NCBI RefSeq assembly: GCF_000721105.1
Contig: NZ_JOEV01000019.1
Span: 1 to 64,000 of the forward strand
From: Streptomyces cellulosae
GTDB taxonomy: Bacteria; Actinomycetota; Actinomycetes; Streptomycetales; Streptomycetaceae
DNA: 64,000 nucleotides
Reading direction: 5' to 3'
Below the pieces are notes generated by a model. It was not told where the DNA came from, did no database searches, and worked only from the letters and a program-made list of their open reading frames with translations. Below are positions 54,532 to 63,366 of the stretch, in pieces; positions within the stretch are counted from its first letter, which is position 1; the number at the start of each line of letters is the position of its first letter. The position numbers and the translations under genes were made by a program.

Positions 54532-55515
54532 GTGCCGTCGCGACTGCACTTCCGGGAGGACGACTTCCTCCGGTGCCGCTTCGCCCTGTCCCCGCTCTGG
54601 GAGACACAGGAGGTGGCGCGGACCCTCAAACGGCCCGACCGGCACGGCTATCACGCGCCCTGGCTGCGGCGGATCCGCACGGCGGCCGCCGGGCTCGATC
54701 TCGCTCCGCTGTGGCTGCTGATGCCCCGGCACGGCTACTCCCCGGACTGGCTCTGCCCGCCGCCCGCCGGACCGGCCGCGACCTTCGAGGAGGAGATCGT
54801 GGCTGTCCGGGCCACCGACCCGGACACCGCCCGCACCGAAACCGCCCGCTCGCTCGCGGACACGCCCGGCGCGCTCGACTCGCCACGGGGCCGGGCCTGG
54901 CTGCGGGACCCGGAAGAGATGATCCGGGAGCTGTCCGACCTGCTGGAGGGGATCTGGCGCACCCTCATCGAGCCGGACTGGCCGCGACTGCGCGCCCTGC
55001 TGGAGGCGGACATCGCCTTTCACTCACGGCGGCTGGCCGAGGTGGGTCTGGGCGGGCTGCTGCCGGAGATCAGCCGCCGCTGCGGCTGGCAGGAGGGCAC
55101 GCTGACCGTCGACTGGAGGGGGGAGTACGAACGGCACCTCGGCGGCCAGGGCCTGGTGCTGATGCCGACCGTCTTCGGCTGGCCGGACCTCGTCAGCAGC
55201 TTCGACCCGCCCTGGCAGCCCACCCTCGCGTATCCGGCCCGGGGTATCGGCGGCCTGTGGACGGACCCGGCGAAGGGCGCGCCCGAGGCGCTCGTACGTC
55301 TGCTGGGGCGCGGCCGGGCGGCGGTGCTGACCGCGCTGGACGATCCCGCCCCCACCACCGCCCTCGCGCACCGCCTCGGGCTCGCCCCGTCTTCGGTGTC
55401 CGCGCATCTGACAGCCCTGCGGGACGCCGGAGTGCTGGTCTCCCGGCGGTACGGCCACCAGGTGCTGTACGAGCGGACACCGCTGGGGATCGCGCTGGCG
55501 TCGGGCGGCGGCTGA
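54532..55515 (+). CDS. ArsR-like winged-helix regulator with DUF5937-type domain
   Basis: A 327-residue protein. The N-terminal ~240 residues (RLHFREDDFLRCRFALSPLW, HAPWLRRIRTAAAGLDLAPL) are a DUF5937-like domain; the C-terminal ~75 are an ArsR winged helix (PTTALAHRLGLAPSSVSAHL then TALRDAGVLVSRRYGHQVLY). GTG 54532 follows AGGAGGG. Divergent from the MFS gene, it probably represses that exporter. Confidence 0.87.
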   Translation: MPSRLHFREDDFLRCRFALSPLWETQEVARTLKRPDRHGYHAPWLRRIRTAAAGLDLAPLWLLMPRHGYSPDWLCPPPAGPAATFEEEIVAVRATDPDTARTETARSLADTPGALDSPRGRAWLRDPEEMIRELSDLLEGIWRTLIEPDWPRLRALLEADIAFHSRRLAEVGLGGLLPEISRRCGWQEGTLTVDWRGEYERHLGGQGLVLMPTVFGWPDLVSSFDPPWQPTLAYPARGIGGLWTDPAKGAPEALVRLLGRGRAAVLTALDDPAPTTALAHRLGLAPSSVSAHLTALRDAGVLVSRRYGHQVLYERTPLGIALASGGG

Positions 55516-55562
55516 GCCGGCGTCGGCGCCTTGCTGAACCCCGGAAACCCTCGTGCAGCGTG

Positions 55563-55856
55563 TTACGCGGACAGGTGGCGCTCCACCGTCTCCACCTTGG
55601 AGGTGAGACCGTCCGTCACTCCGGGGCGGATGTCGGCCTTGAGGACCAGGGACACGCGCGGTGCCCGGGCCTCCACGGCGGCCACGGCGCGCTTGACGAC
55701 GTCCATGACCTCGTCCCACTCGCCCTCGATCGAGGTGAACATCGCGTCGGTGCGGTTCGGCAGCCCGGACTCGCGGACCACCCGGACGGCGTCGGCGACG
55801 TACTCCCCCACGTCCTCGCCGACTCCCAGCGGCGTCACGGAGAAGGCGACGATCAT
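55563..55856 (-). CDS. MTH1187-family thiamine-binding protein
   Basis: A 97-residue ferredoxin-like small protein of the MTH1187/YkoF-like family: [39 protein letters not shown] and [11 protein letters not shown]. Family members bind thiamine or its pyrimidine part. ATG 55856 overlaps the DUF3817 stop (ATGA), so the two are coupled. Confidence 0.88.
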   Translation of the reverse strand: MIVAFSVTPLGVGEDVGEYVADAVRVVRESGLPNRTDAMFTSIEGEWDEVMDVVKRAVAAVEARAPRVSLVLKADIRPGVTDGLTSKVETVERHLSA

Positions 55857-56203
55857 GCGCCGACAGCCCCTTCCTTCGCCTGGCGGGCACGGGAGGCGAT
55901 CACCGCGTCCTCGGCCTCGCGGCGCAGCTTGCGCTCGGCGAAGAAGCCGCCGGTGGGCAGGACCGAGAGGACGAAGTAGAGGGCGCCGGTCTTCAGCGGC
56001 CACTTCGTGCGGTTCCAGGCGTCCGCCCAGAAGATCACGTACAGGATGAAGAGAACGCCGTGGATCATGCCCATCACGGGGACCGCGTTGAAGTCCGTGG
56101 TGCGCTTGAGCACCGAGCAGACCAGCAGGAGCAGGAAGGAGACGGCCTCGGGGGCGGAGACCAGGCGGAGGCGGCGGAGGGCGGTGGCGGTCTTGATGTC
56201 CAC
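55853..56203 (-). CDS. DUF3817 membrane protein
   Basis: A 116-residue paralogue of the protein at 52223, with helices [41 protein letters not shown] and [21 protein letters not shown] and FFAERK are conserved. It is translationally coupled to the thiamine-binding protein downstream, so may take part in its membrane placement; this is inference. GTG 56203 start. Confidence 0.88.
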   Translation of the reverse strand: MDIKTATALRRLRLVSAPEAVSFLLLLVCSVLKRTTDFNAVPVMGMIHGVLFILYVIFWADAWNRTKWPLKTGALYFVLSVLPTGGFFAERKLRREAEDAVIASRARQAKEGAVGA

Positions 56204-56425
56204 GGGTCACCTTCGGGTGGGAGAGACGTCGGACGGTGGATGGCGGGAACGGTGTTTGTGAATGCGAGCACAAACGTTCGCCCATTGTGGCAAACGGCTC
56301 CCGGTCGGTGGGCGACGGCCCCCTCGGGGCCGGGCTTCGCCCCCCTCAGGGGTGTGATCAGGGTGCGCCTCCACCCGTAGACCCTGTTGGCGGAGCCTCC
56401 CGACGGCTACCTTCGCTCCGTGGCG

Positions 56426-57058
56426 ATGTTCCGACTTCAAGGCAGCAAGGTGCTCGCCGTCGACATGACCGGGGACGCCGTGAAGGCGAAGAACGGCTCG
56501 ATGGTCGCGTACGACGGTCAAATGGACTTCAAGAAGCTCAGCGGCGGCGGTGAGGGCATCCGGGGGATGGTGACCCGGCGGATCACCGGCGAGCAGATGA
56601 CACTGATGGAGGTGAAGGGGCACGGGACGTGCTGGTTCGCGGACCGGGCCTCGGAGATCAACCTCGTCGCCCTCCAGGGCGACAAGCTCTACGTGGAGTC
56701 GAGCAACCTGCTCGCGACCGACTCGACCCTGCGCACGGGCACGTCGTTCACGGGGGTGCGCGGAGCCTCGCAGGGCAACGGGCTGTTCACGACGACGATC
56801 GAGGGGCACGGCCAGGCCGCGATCATGTCGGACGGTCCCGCGGTCGTCCTGCGGGTCAGCGCGCAGTATCCGCTGACCGTCGACCCGGGGGCGTACATCG
56901 CCCACCAGGGCAACCTGCGCCAGTCCTTCCAGTCCGGCGTGACGTTCCGCACGTTCATGGGCGAGGGTGGCGGCGAGGCCTTCCAGATCCGCTTCGAGGG
57001 GGACGGCCTGGTGTACGTCCAGCCGAGCGAGCGGAACACGATCGCGGGGGACGTCTGA
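56426..57058 (+). CDS. AIM24-family protein, first of three
   Basis: A 210-residue AIM24/TIGR00266-type beta-sandwich protein. Opens MFRLQGSKVLAVDMTGDAVK and has GSMVAYDGQMDF, RRITGEQMTLMEVKGHGTCW and the C-terminal FQIRFEGDGLVYVQPSE. Bacterial AIM24 proteins have no settled role. ATG 56426 or GTG 56420 could be the start; neither has a good ribosome site. One base separates it from the next AIM24 gene. Confidence 0.85.
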   Translation: MFRLQGSKVLAVDMTGDAVKAKNGSMVAYDGQMDFKKLSGGGEGIRGMVTRRITGEQMTLMEVKGHGTCWFADRASEINLVALQGDKLYVESSNLLATDSTLRTGTSFTGVRGASQGNGLFTTTIEGHGQAAIMSDGPAVVLRVSAQYPLTVDPGAYIAHQGNLRQSFQSGVTFRTFMGEGGGEAFQIRFEGDGLVYVQPSERNTIAGDV

Positions 57059-57059
57059 C

Positions 57060-57710
57060 ATGGCCTTGCGTGAGATCAACTCCAAGATGGTCGAGGCGAC
57101 CGTCATGCCCGGGCAGCGGCTGTTCAGTCAGCGCGGGGCGATGCTCGCCTACCGGGGCGAGGTGTCCTTCACCCCGAACATCCAGGGCGGCCAGGGCGGC
57201 GTCATGTCGATGATCGGGCGGCGGGTGGCCAACGAGGCGACGCCGCTGATGACCGTCGAGGGCAGCGGCACCGTGCTGTTCGGGCACGGCGGCCACCACG
57301 TCCAGGTGATCACCATGACCGGCGACACCCTGTACGTGGAGGCGGACCGGCTGCTCGCCTTCGAGGGCACCCTGGAGCAGGGCACGATGTTCATGGGCTC
57401 CCAGGGCGGCGTCATGGGCATGGTCCGCGGCCAGGTCACCGGCCAGGGCCTGTTCACGACCACGCTGCGCGGGCACGGCGCGGTGGCGGTGATGGCGCAC
57501 GGCGGGGTCATCGAGGTCCCGATCACCCCGCAGCGTCCGGTCCACGTCGACCCGCAGGCGTACGTCGCCCACCACGGCGACGTCCGCAACAAGCTGTCCA
57601 CGGCGCTGGGCTGGCGGGACATGGTGGGCCGCGGCTCCGGTGAGGCGTTCCAGCTGGAGCTCAGCGGCAACGGCGCGGTGTACGTCCAGGCCTCGGAGGA
57701 GAAACTGTGA
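57060..57710 (+). CDS. AIM24-family protein, second of three
   Basis: A 216-residue AIM24 paralogue: REINSKMVEATVMPGQRLFS, QRGAMLAYRGEVSF, MTGDTLYVEADRLLAFEGTL and FQLELSGNGAVYVQASEEKL. The gene starts one base after the first AIM24 stop and ends in a GTGA overlap with the third, so all three are made together and may form a hetero-oligomer. Confidence 0.88.
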   Translation: MALREINSKMVEATVMPGQRLFSQRGAMLAYRGEVSFTPNIQGGQGGVMSMIGRRVANEATPLMTVEGSGTVLFGHGGHHVQVITMTGDTLYVEADRLLAFEGTLEQGTMFMGSQGGVMGMVRGQVTGQGLFTTTLRGHGAVAVMAHGGVIEVPITPQRPVHVDPQAYVAHHGDVRNKLSTALGWRDMVGRGSGEAFQLELSGNGAVYVQASEEKL

Positions 57711-58510
57711 GCATGTACGGGGCTCCGGGCGGCGGCCCGACGGTCTACGACCCCATGACCCTGCCGGTCGACGACAACGTCAACAACTACACCTTCTGCG
57801 TGGAGCTCAAGGGGAGCCAGTGGTTCCTGCAGAAGGGGAAGATGATCGCCTACTACGGCCAGATGGACTTCAACGGCATCGGGCACGGCCGGCTGGACCG
57901 CCTCGTTCGTACGTCCTTCCATTCGCCTCTGCACGCCGCCGACTGGGTCGTGGCGGAGGGCTCGGGCAAGATGCTCCTGGCCGACCGGGCCTTCGACGTG
58001 AACTCCTACGACCTGGACAACGGCAACCTGACCATTCGCTCGGGCAACTTGCTCGCTTTTCAGCCAAGTCTTGCCCTCAAGCAGTCGATCGTGCCCGGTT
58101 TTCTGACACTCATCGGAACCGGAAAGTTCGTGGCCGCGTCCAACGGACCGGTGGTGTTCATGGAGCCCCCCATCCGGGTGGACCCGCAAGCGCTTGTCGG
58201 TTGGGCCGACTGCCCCTCCCCGTGCCATCACTACGACCACGGGTACATGACCGGCTTGATGGGTGGTCTACGTGCGATGACGGGCGTCGGCGGGGCCTCC
58301 GGCGAGGAGCACCAGTTCGAGTTCGTCGGGGCCGGCACGGTCCTGCTGCAGTCGTCGGAGGCGCTCATGGCCGAGCAGGCCACGGGGGCGGTTCCGCAGC
58401 AGGCCGGAGTGCCCGGCGGGGGCGGCGGTCCGATGGGCCCCGGACAGCAGCCGGGGGTACCGCGCCTTCCCGGACAGCTGGGGGACCTCCAGCGTCGCTT
58501 CGGGCTGTGA
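57707..58510 (+). CDS. AIM24-family protein, third of three
   Basis: A 267-residue AIM24 paralogue: YTFCVELKGSQWFLQKGKMI, AYYGQMDFNGIGHGRLDRLV, LTIRSGNLLAFQPSLALKQS and the HHYDH stretch near residue 168. It adds a Gly/Pro/Gln-rich tail (PGGGGGPMGPGQQPGVPRLP) absent from the other two, perhaps a flexible linker or binding segment. GTG 57707 overlaps the previous stop. Confidence 0.87.
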   Translation: MSMYGAPGGGPTVYDPMTLPVDDNVNNYTFCVELKGSQWFLQKGKMIAYYGQMDFNGIGHGRLDRLVRTSFHSPLHAADWVVAEGSGKMLLADRAFDVNSYDLDNGNLTIRSGNLLAFQPSLALKQSIVPGFLTLIGTGKFVAASNGPVVFMEPPIRVDPQALVGWADCPSPCHHYDHGYMTGLMGGLRAMTGVGGASGEEHQFEFVGAGTVLLQSSEALMAEQATGAVPQQAGVPGGGGGPMGPGQQPGVPRLPGQLGDLQRRFGL

Positions 58511-58605
58511 GCGGTAGTCTGCGGAGTGTGACGTCGAACGTGTGCGCGTCGGCGTCACACCACCCTCACTAGTTCGCCTTTCAACCTTTTAGGTAGACTT
58601 CATTC

Positions 58606-59082
58606 ATGGAGACCGAGACGGCCACGCGCTGGCTGACCGATGCGGAGCAGTGCGCCTGGCGCACCCACCTGGAGGTCAACAGGCTGTTGACGTACCAGCT
58701 CGAAAAGGACCTGCAGCCGTTCGGCCTGACAATGAACGACTACGAGATCCTGGTGAATCTCTCCGAGTCGGAGGACGTACGGATGCGGATGAGCGACCTC
58801 GCGTCCGCCACCCTCCAGTCCAAGAGCCGCCTCTCCCACCAGATCACACGCATGGAGAACGCGGATCTCGTGCGGCGCGAGAACTGCGAGTCGGACCGCC
58901 GGGGTCTGTACGCGGTCCTCACCGAGCACGGCATGGAGACGATGAAGAAGGTCGCGCCCCATCATGTGGCGTCTGTGCGGAGGCACTTCATCGACCTGCT
59001 GGACCCCGAGACCATGACGGAACTCGACAAGGCCCTGAAGCCCATCGCGGACCACCTCCGCGGGCAGCGGGGACGTCCGTGA
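58606..59082 (+). CDS. MarR-family regulator
   Basis: A 158-residue MarR regulator with HTH RMRMSDLASATLQSKSRLSH followed by QITRMENADLVRRENCESDRRGLYAVL. A Cys in RENCESDRR in the wing may be redox-sensitive, which is speculation. A short dyad ACCT-TTT-AGGT (58584-58594) lies upstream of ATG 58606 and may be its operator. Neighbours are the AIM24 genes and, convergently, a sensor kinase. Confidence 0.9.
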   Translation: METETATRWLTDAEQCAWRTHLEVNRLLTYQLEKDLQPFGLTMNDYEILVNLSESEDVRMRMSDLASATLQSKSRLSHQITRMENADLVRRENCESDRRGLYAVLTEHGMETMKKVAPHHVASVRRHFIDLLDPETMTELDKALKPIADHLRGQRGRP

Positions 59083-59094
59083 CCCCGACGTGCG

Positions 59095-60576
59095 CTAGGT
59101 GACCGGCAGGCGGAGCTCGAACAGGGCTCCGCCCGTCGGCGCGTCACGCACCGTGAGCGTTCCGCCGTGCCGTACGGCGACGTCCCGGGCGATGGCGAGG
59201 CCGAGCCCGGCGCCCCCGTCGTCCCGGCTGCGGGCGTCGTCGAGCCGTACGAACCGCTCGAATATCCGCTCCCGGTCCGCCTCGGGCACCCCGTCCCCGT
59301 CGTCGGCGACCTCGACGACGGCCCACTCCCCCGCCCGCCGCACACTCACCCGAACGGCCGACCGGGCATGCCGCCCCGCGTTGTCGAGCAGGTTGGTGAG
59401 CAGCCGCCCCAGCTGCCCCCGCGAGCCGTCCACCTCCACGTCCCCCGCCGCCTCCACATGCGTGCCGGTCCGCCCCTCGGCCTTCTCCCGCGCCAGATCG
59501 GCGAGGTCGAACCGCGTTCCGCCCGCCGGCTTCTCCCCCGCGTCCAGCCGGGCGAGCAGCAGCAGGTCGGCGGCGAGGCCCTGCAGTCGTACGGTGTCCT
59601 CGACCGCTCCCGCCAGGTCCAGCAGCTCCGGGTGCGCGGCGCCCACCTCGAGCTGGGTGCGGAGGCTGGCGATCGGGCTGCGCAGCTCGTGGGAGGCGTC
59701 GGCGACGAACCGGCGCTGACGCTCCACGGAGGTCTCCAGCGCGGCCAGCGTCTCGTTGGTGGTGCGGGCGAGGCGGGCCACCTCGTCGTGCGTGTCCGGC
59801 ACCGGGACGCGGCGCGCGAGGTCCTCGGAGGCGGTGATCGCGGCCATCTGGCCCCGGATGCCCTCGACCGGGCGCAGGGCACGCCGGGTGACCAGCCAGG
59901 TCACGGCGGCGACGACGGCGAGCAGCAGCGGGAAGCCGATCAGCATAACCGTCAGCGCGGTGCTCACGGCGCCCTGTTCGGCGGAGAGGGGGGCGCCCGC
60001 GTAGACGGTGAGCGTGCCGTGCTTGTCGGTCTCCACCTTCACGGCGGCGAAGCGGTAGTCGGCGGTGTCCTGGTCGATGGTCGCGGAGCCGTTGCGGAAG
60101 GTGGTGGAGTCGTCGAGCTCGCCGGGTTCCAGGGCGTCGGCGTCGGCATCGTCGTCGGAGTCGTCGGCGTCGGAGTCGTCGGCGTTGGAGTCGTCGGCGT
60201 TGGAATCCTCGGCGTTGGAATCGTCGTCCTCGTCGCCGGCATCCGAGGTCTTCGGCTTCTGCGGCCGTACGTCCGGCGTGCCCGTGCCGTCGATCCGCTG
60301 CAAGTCCTCGCTGACGGCGAGCAGCGTGCCGTTCTCGTCGACCACCTGCACGGGACCGTCGTCGCCGTCCAGGGACACCTGGTCGGCCCTCTTCCCCAGG
60401 GCCAGCTCGGAGGCGACCGTCCGCGCGGAGTGTTCCGCCTCCGTACCGGTATGGCCGATCAGGTTGGAGCGCAGGGACAGCAGTACGGCCGTCCCGGCGG
60501 CGACCAGCGCCACCGCGACGACGAGGGAGGCGGCCAGGGTCGCCCGGGCCCGTACGGAACCGAGCAGGCGTCTCAT
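59095..60576 (-). CDS. sensor histidine kinase with acidic extracytoplasmic repeat
   Basis: A 493-residue kinase. Helix 1 is ~11-33 (TLAASLVVAVALVAAGTAVLLSL), helix 2 ~207-230 (LTVMLIGFPLLLAVVAAVTWLV). The extracytoplasmic domain between them holds a run of Asp/Ser/Asn/Ala repeats (EDSNADDSNADDSDADDSDD). Then HAMP, the phospho-acceptor His in VADASHELRSPIASLRTQLE, N box LLTNLLDNAGRHA, G1 VADDGDGVPEADRERIFERF and G2 GGAGLGLAIARDV. It overlaps the upstream response regulator by ATGA. The acidic stretch could bind cations or cationic peptides. Confidence 0.93.
   Translation of the reverse strand: MRRLLGSVRARATLAASLVVAVALVAAGTAVLLSLRSNLIGHTGTEAEHSARTVASELALGKRADQVSLDGDDGPVQVVDENGTLLAVSEDLQRIDGTGTPDVRPQKPKTSDAGDEDDDSNAEDSNADDSNADDSDADDSDDDADADALEPGELDDSTTFRNGSATIDQDTADYRFAAVKVETDKHGTLTVYAGAPLSAEQGAVSTALTVMLIGFPLLLAVVAAVTWLVTRRALRPVEGIRGQMAAITASEDLARRVPVPDTHDEVARLARTTNETLAALETSVERQRRFVADASHELRSPIASLRTQLEVGAAHPELLDLAGAVEDTVRLQGLAADLLLLARLDAGEKPAGGTRFDLADLAREKAEGRTGTHVEAAGDVEVDGSRGQLGRLLTNLLDNAGRHARSAVRVSVRRAGEWAVVEVADDGDGVPEADRERIFERFVRLDDARSRDDGGAGLGLAIARDVAVRHGGTLTVRDAPTGGALFELRLPVT
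60157..60231 (-). repeat. five 15-bp units inside the kinase gene
   Basis: Five in-frame tandem 15-base units, plus-strand form GGAGTCGTCGGCGTT, encode the DDSNA-like repeats of the acidic sensor loop. Copy number can vary in frame. Confidence 0.9.
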
Positions 60577-61247
60577 CGCTGCTGCGCCTCCAGCCGGTAG
60601 CCGGCGCCGCGGACCGTCCGGATGAGCCCGGCACGCAGCTTGCGCCTCAGGGTGCTGACGTACACCTCGACGATGTTCGGATCCCCCTCGTACGCGAAGT
60701 CCCAGACGTGGTCCAGGATCTCGGCCTTGGACACCACCTCGCCGGGCCGCAGCACCAGCTGCTCCAGGACGGCGAACTCCTTCGCGGTGAGGGTGACCTC
60801 GTCCTCCGCGAGGAACACCCGGTGGGCGGCGGTGTCGACCTTGAGGTCGCCGTGGACGCGCACGGGCGAGGCCCCCGCGCCGCCCTGCCCGCCACGTCGC
60901 AGCAGCGCCTTGACGCGGGCGACGAGGACGACGTACGAGAACGGTTTGGTGAGGTAGTCGTCGGCGCCGGTGTCCAGGCCCTCCGCCTCGTCGTACTCGC
61001 CGTCCTTGGCGGTGAGCATCAGGATCGGCACCTCGTGCCCGGCGGCGCGCAGGGCGGCGCAGACCCGGTAGCCGTTGAGGCCGGGCAGCATGATGTCGAG
61101 GATCACGAGGTCGTACGTCCCCTCGGTGGCCTGGTGCAGGCCCTCCCGTCCGTCATGGACGACGTCCACGGCGTAGCCCTCGGCTGTCAGGCCCTTGGCG
61201 AGCGACAAGGCGAGCCGCTTTTCGTCCTCCACGATCAACAGGCGCAT
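60573..61247 (-). CDS. OmpR-family response regulator
   Basis: A 224-residue regulator. Receiver: MRLLIVEDEKRLALSLAKGL, phospho-acceptor Asp51 in DLVILDIMLPGLNG, Lys in YLTKPFSYVVLV. C-terminal OmpR winged helix: VTLTAKEFAVLEQLVLRPGE and NIVEVYVSTLRRKLRAGLIR. Coupled to the kinase by ATGA. Three CTTCAGG repeats lie between it and the divergent PepSY gene, the expected binding site for its dimer. Confidence 0.94.
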   Translation of the reverse strand: MRLLIVEDEKRLALSLAKGLTAEGYAVDVVHDGREGLHQATEGTYDLVILDIMLPGLNGYRVCAALRAAGHEVPILMLTAKDGEYDEAEGLDTGADDYLTKPFSYVVLVARVKALLRRGGQGGAGASPVRVHGDLKVDTAAHRVFLAEDEVTLTAKEFAVLEQLVLRPGEVVSKAEILDHVWDFAYEGDPNIVEVYVSTLRRKLRAGLIRTVRGAGYRLEAQQR

Positions 61248-61271
61248 GCCTTAAAGGTTCGCAAAGGGAAG

Positions 61272-61309
61272 CTGAAGATCACTTCAGGGGGCTTCAGGCG
61301 GGCTTCAGG
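61272..61309. promoter_or_regulatory. CTTCAGG direct repeats, probable OmpR-type site
   Basis: CTTCAGG occurs at 61282, 61292 and 61303, one helical turn apart, with an inverted CTGAAG at 61272. It lies between the divergent regulator and the PepSY gene, so it may control both. Confidence 0.75.
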
Positions 61310-61373
61310 ACCCGTCAGAGAGGTTGGTTCTCGTCGGAACGCAACAAGACGACCAACTCGGGAGGAATCCCTC

Positions 61374-62027
61374 ATGAAGCGCAACATCGTCATCGCCACC
61401 GTCGCCGCCGCGGCCCTGGTCGGAAGCGGTACGGCAACGGCCCTGGCGGTCTCCGGCGACGACGGGGCCGCGGCCACGCGGGCGTCGAACGCGCGGGTGA
61501 CGGACGACGACGCGCAGGACAGTGGCGTACGGCAGGACGACGACGGACTGAAGGACGGGGACGACGACGGCCGGGACGACGACGCCGCGCAGGCGGCGTC
61601 CGCCAAGGTGACGGCCGCCGACGCGATCTCCGCCGCCCTGCGGCAGACGCCGGGGACCGCCGTCTCCGCCGACCTCGACGACGATGACGACGGGTCCGTG
61701 GCCTGGGAGGTCGACGTGCTCGCCAAGAACGACGCCTGGCACAGCGTCCGGATCGACCCCGGCACCGGGAAGGTCCTCTCCTCCCACGCCGAGCACGAGG
61801 ACGACACCGCCCAGGTGCGGGCCGCCCTGAAGGGCGCGTCCACGTCGGCGACGGAGGCCGCGAAGGCCGCCGCGGCCAAGGGCAAGGTGACGTCGGTGGA
61901 TCTCGACGAGGACGGCGCGTCCAAGGCCTGGGAGGCGGAGACCCGCGCGGCCGACGGGGCGGAGCAGGACTGGCTGGTCGACCTGAAGACCGGCAAGGTC
62001 ACCGCGGACCACTCGGACGACGACTGA
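61374..62027 (+). CDS. exported PepSY-domain acidic protein
   Basis: A 217-residue exported protein. Signal peptide ~1-26 (MKRNIVIATVAAAALVGSGT, then ATALA). An Asp-rich stretch follows (~42-72, DDDGLKDGDDDGRDDDAAQA), then two PepSY modules (KVTAADAISAALRQTPGTAV with WHSVRIDPGTGKVLSSHAEH, and AAAAKGKVTSVDLDEDGASK with WLVDLKTGKVTADHSDDD). PepSY proteins often inhibit proteases or tune sensor kinases. GGAGGAA precedes ATG 61374. Divergent from the OmpR-type regulator, it is the likely target. Confidence 0.9.
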   Translation: MKRNIVIATVAAAALVGSGTATALAVSGDDGAAATRASNARVTDDDAQDSGVRQDDDGLKDGDDDGRDDDAAQAASAKVTAADAISAALRQTPGTAVSADLDDDDDGSVAWEVDVLAKNDAWHSVRIDPGTGKVLSSHAEHEDDTAQVRAALKGASTSATEAAKAAAAKGKVTSVDLDEDGASKAWEAETRAADGAEQDWLVDLKTGKVTADHSDDD

Positions 62028-62328
62028 CGGCGTCCTGAGGGGTCTGAGGGGCTGAGGGGCCTCGTCCTCGAACGCCGGAGGCGCTGACGCGGTCAGCGCC
62101 TCCGGCGTTCGACGCCAGGGCGGGGCGGTCTCGTCGGCGATCAGAAACGCCGTCGTCAGCCGTGATAGCGCTGCTGACCGCGGTCGACTGCCGCCTGTCC
62201 GTCGCGGGCATGGACGGGCCCCTACGCCAAGAGGGGGAAGATGCCGGTCGACGTACCGGCGGGGTCCCCGAGTCGACCACCAGATCACCACGCGACTGAG
62301 GTGCGCCCCGGGCCCGCCAAGGGGATGC
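62028..62328. other. spacer between the PepSY gene and meaB
   Basis: Carries the strong terminator at 62068-62112. Beyond it no gene was supported on either strand. Confidence 0.5.
62068..62112 (+). terminator. 21-bp perfect hairpin after the PepSY gene
   Basis: Two perfect 21-base arms (62068-62088, starting TCGAACGCCGGAGG, and 62092-62112) flank a GCG loop, 40 bases after the stop. It is the strongest terminator in the window. Confidence 0.88.
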
Positions 62329-63297
62329 CTACATCTGGGCGGACCCCTCCGTCAGCCCCGCCACCAGCTCGTCCGCCGCCCCGTACGGGTCCAGCTCACC
62401 CGCCACGATCCGCTCCGCCAGCGCGCTCAGGCGCCGGTCGCCGTGCAGGTCCGCTATCCGTTCCCGCAGGGCCGTGACCGCGATCGTCTCGACCTCGCGG
62501 GCCGCGCGGGCCCCGCGGCGTTCCGCCAGGACCCCCCGCTCCTCCATCCACGCCCGGTGCTTCTCCAGCGCCTCGACGACCTCCTCGATGCCCTCTCCCC
62601 GCGCGGCGACCGTCTTGACGATGGGCGGGCGCCAGTCGCCGGGGCCGCGGGACTCACCGAGGCCGAGCATGTGGTTGAGCTCGCGGGCGGTCGCGTCGGC
62701 GCCGTCACGGTCGGCCTTGTTGACGACGTACACGTCGCCGATCTCCAGGATCCCGGCCTTGGCGGCCTGGATGCCGTCGCCCATGCCCGGCGCCAGCAGG
62801 ACCACGCTGGTGTCCGCCTGGGAGGCGATCTCCACCTCCGACTGGCCCACACCGACCGTCTCGACCAGGATCACGTCGCAGCCCGCCGCGTCCAGGACAC
62901 GGATCGCCTGCGGCGCGGCCCAGGCCAGGCCGCCCAGGTGGCCGCGGGTGGCCATGGAGCGGATGTAGACGCCCGGGTCGGACGCGTGCTCGGACATGCG
63001 GACGCGGTCGCCCAGGAGCGCGCCGCCGGAGAACGGGGAGGACGGGTCGACGGCCAGGACGCCGACCCGCTTGCCCTGCTTGCGGTACGCGGTCACCAGG
63101 GCGGAGGTCGAGGTGGACTTGCCCACGCCCGGCGAACCCGTCAGCCCCACCACGTACGCCCCGCCGGTCAGCGGGGCCAGGGTCGCCATGACCTCCCTGA
63201 GCTGCGGGGACGCCCCCTCCACCAGGGAGATCAGCCGGGCCACGGCCCGGGGCCGGCCTTCCCTGGCCTGGGCGACCAGCGAGGAGACGTCCTGCAT
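62329..63297 (-). CDS. meaB: MeaB GTPase, acyl-CoA mutase chaperone
   Basis: A 322-residue G3E GTPase that loads and protects B12 in methylmalonyl-CoA mutase-type enzymes. Walker A GLTGSPGVGKSTSTSALV (~53-70), the base-recognition NKAD in VYVVNKADRDGAD, and the MeaB signatures DPSSPFSGGALLGDRVRM and MATRGHLGGL, ETVGVGQSEVEI. ATG 63297 fits a GGAG five bases away better than GTG 63300. Its partner here could be the icmA product or a mutase elsewhere. Confidence 0.93.
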   Translation of the reverse strand: MQDVSSLVAQAREGRPRAVARLISLVEGASPQLREVMATLAPLTGGAYVVGLTGSPGVGKSTSTSALVTAYRKQGKRVGVLAVDPSSPFSGGALLGDRVRMSEHASDPGVYIRSMATRGHLGGLAWAAPQAIRVLDAAGCDVILVETVGVGQSEVEIASQADTSVVLLAPGMGDGIQAAKAGILEIGDVYVVNKADRDGADATARELNHMLGLGESRGPGDWRPPIVKTVAARGEGIEEVVEALEKHRAWMEERGVLAERRGARAAREVETIAVTALRERIADLHGDRRLSALAERIVAGELDPYGAADELVAGLTEGSAQM

Positions 63298-63366
63298 CAC
63301 AGCTCCGTTCAGATCAGTTCAGATCGGTGAGACGACCACGAAGGCCTCTGCCGGACTCCGGCGGAC

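Noticed and set aside
58584..58594. ACCT-TTT-AGGT as a firm MarR operator
   Set aside because: Arms of four bases are too short to list alone; it is only mentioned with the gene.
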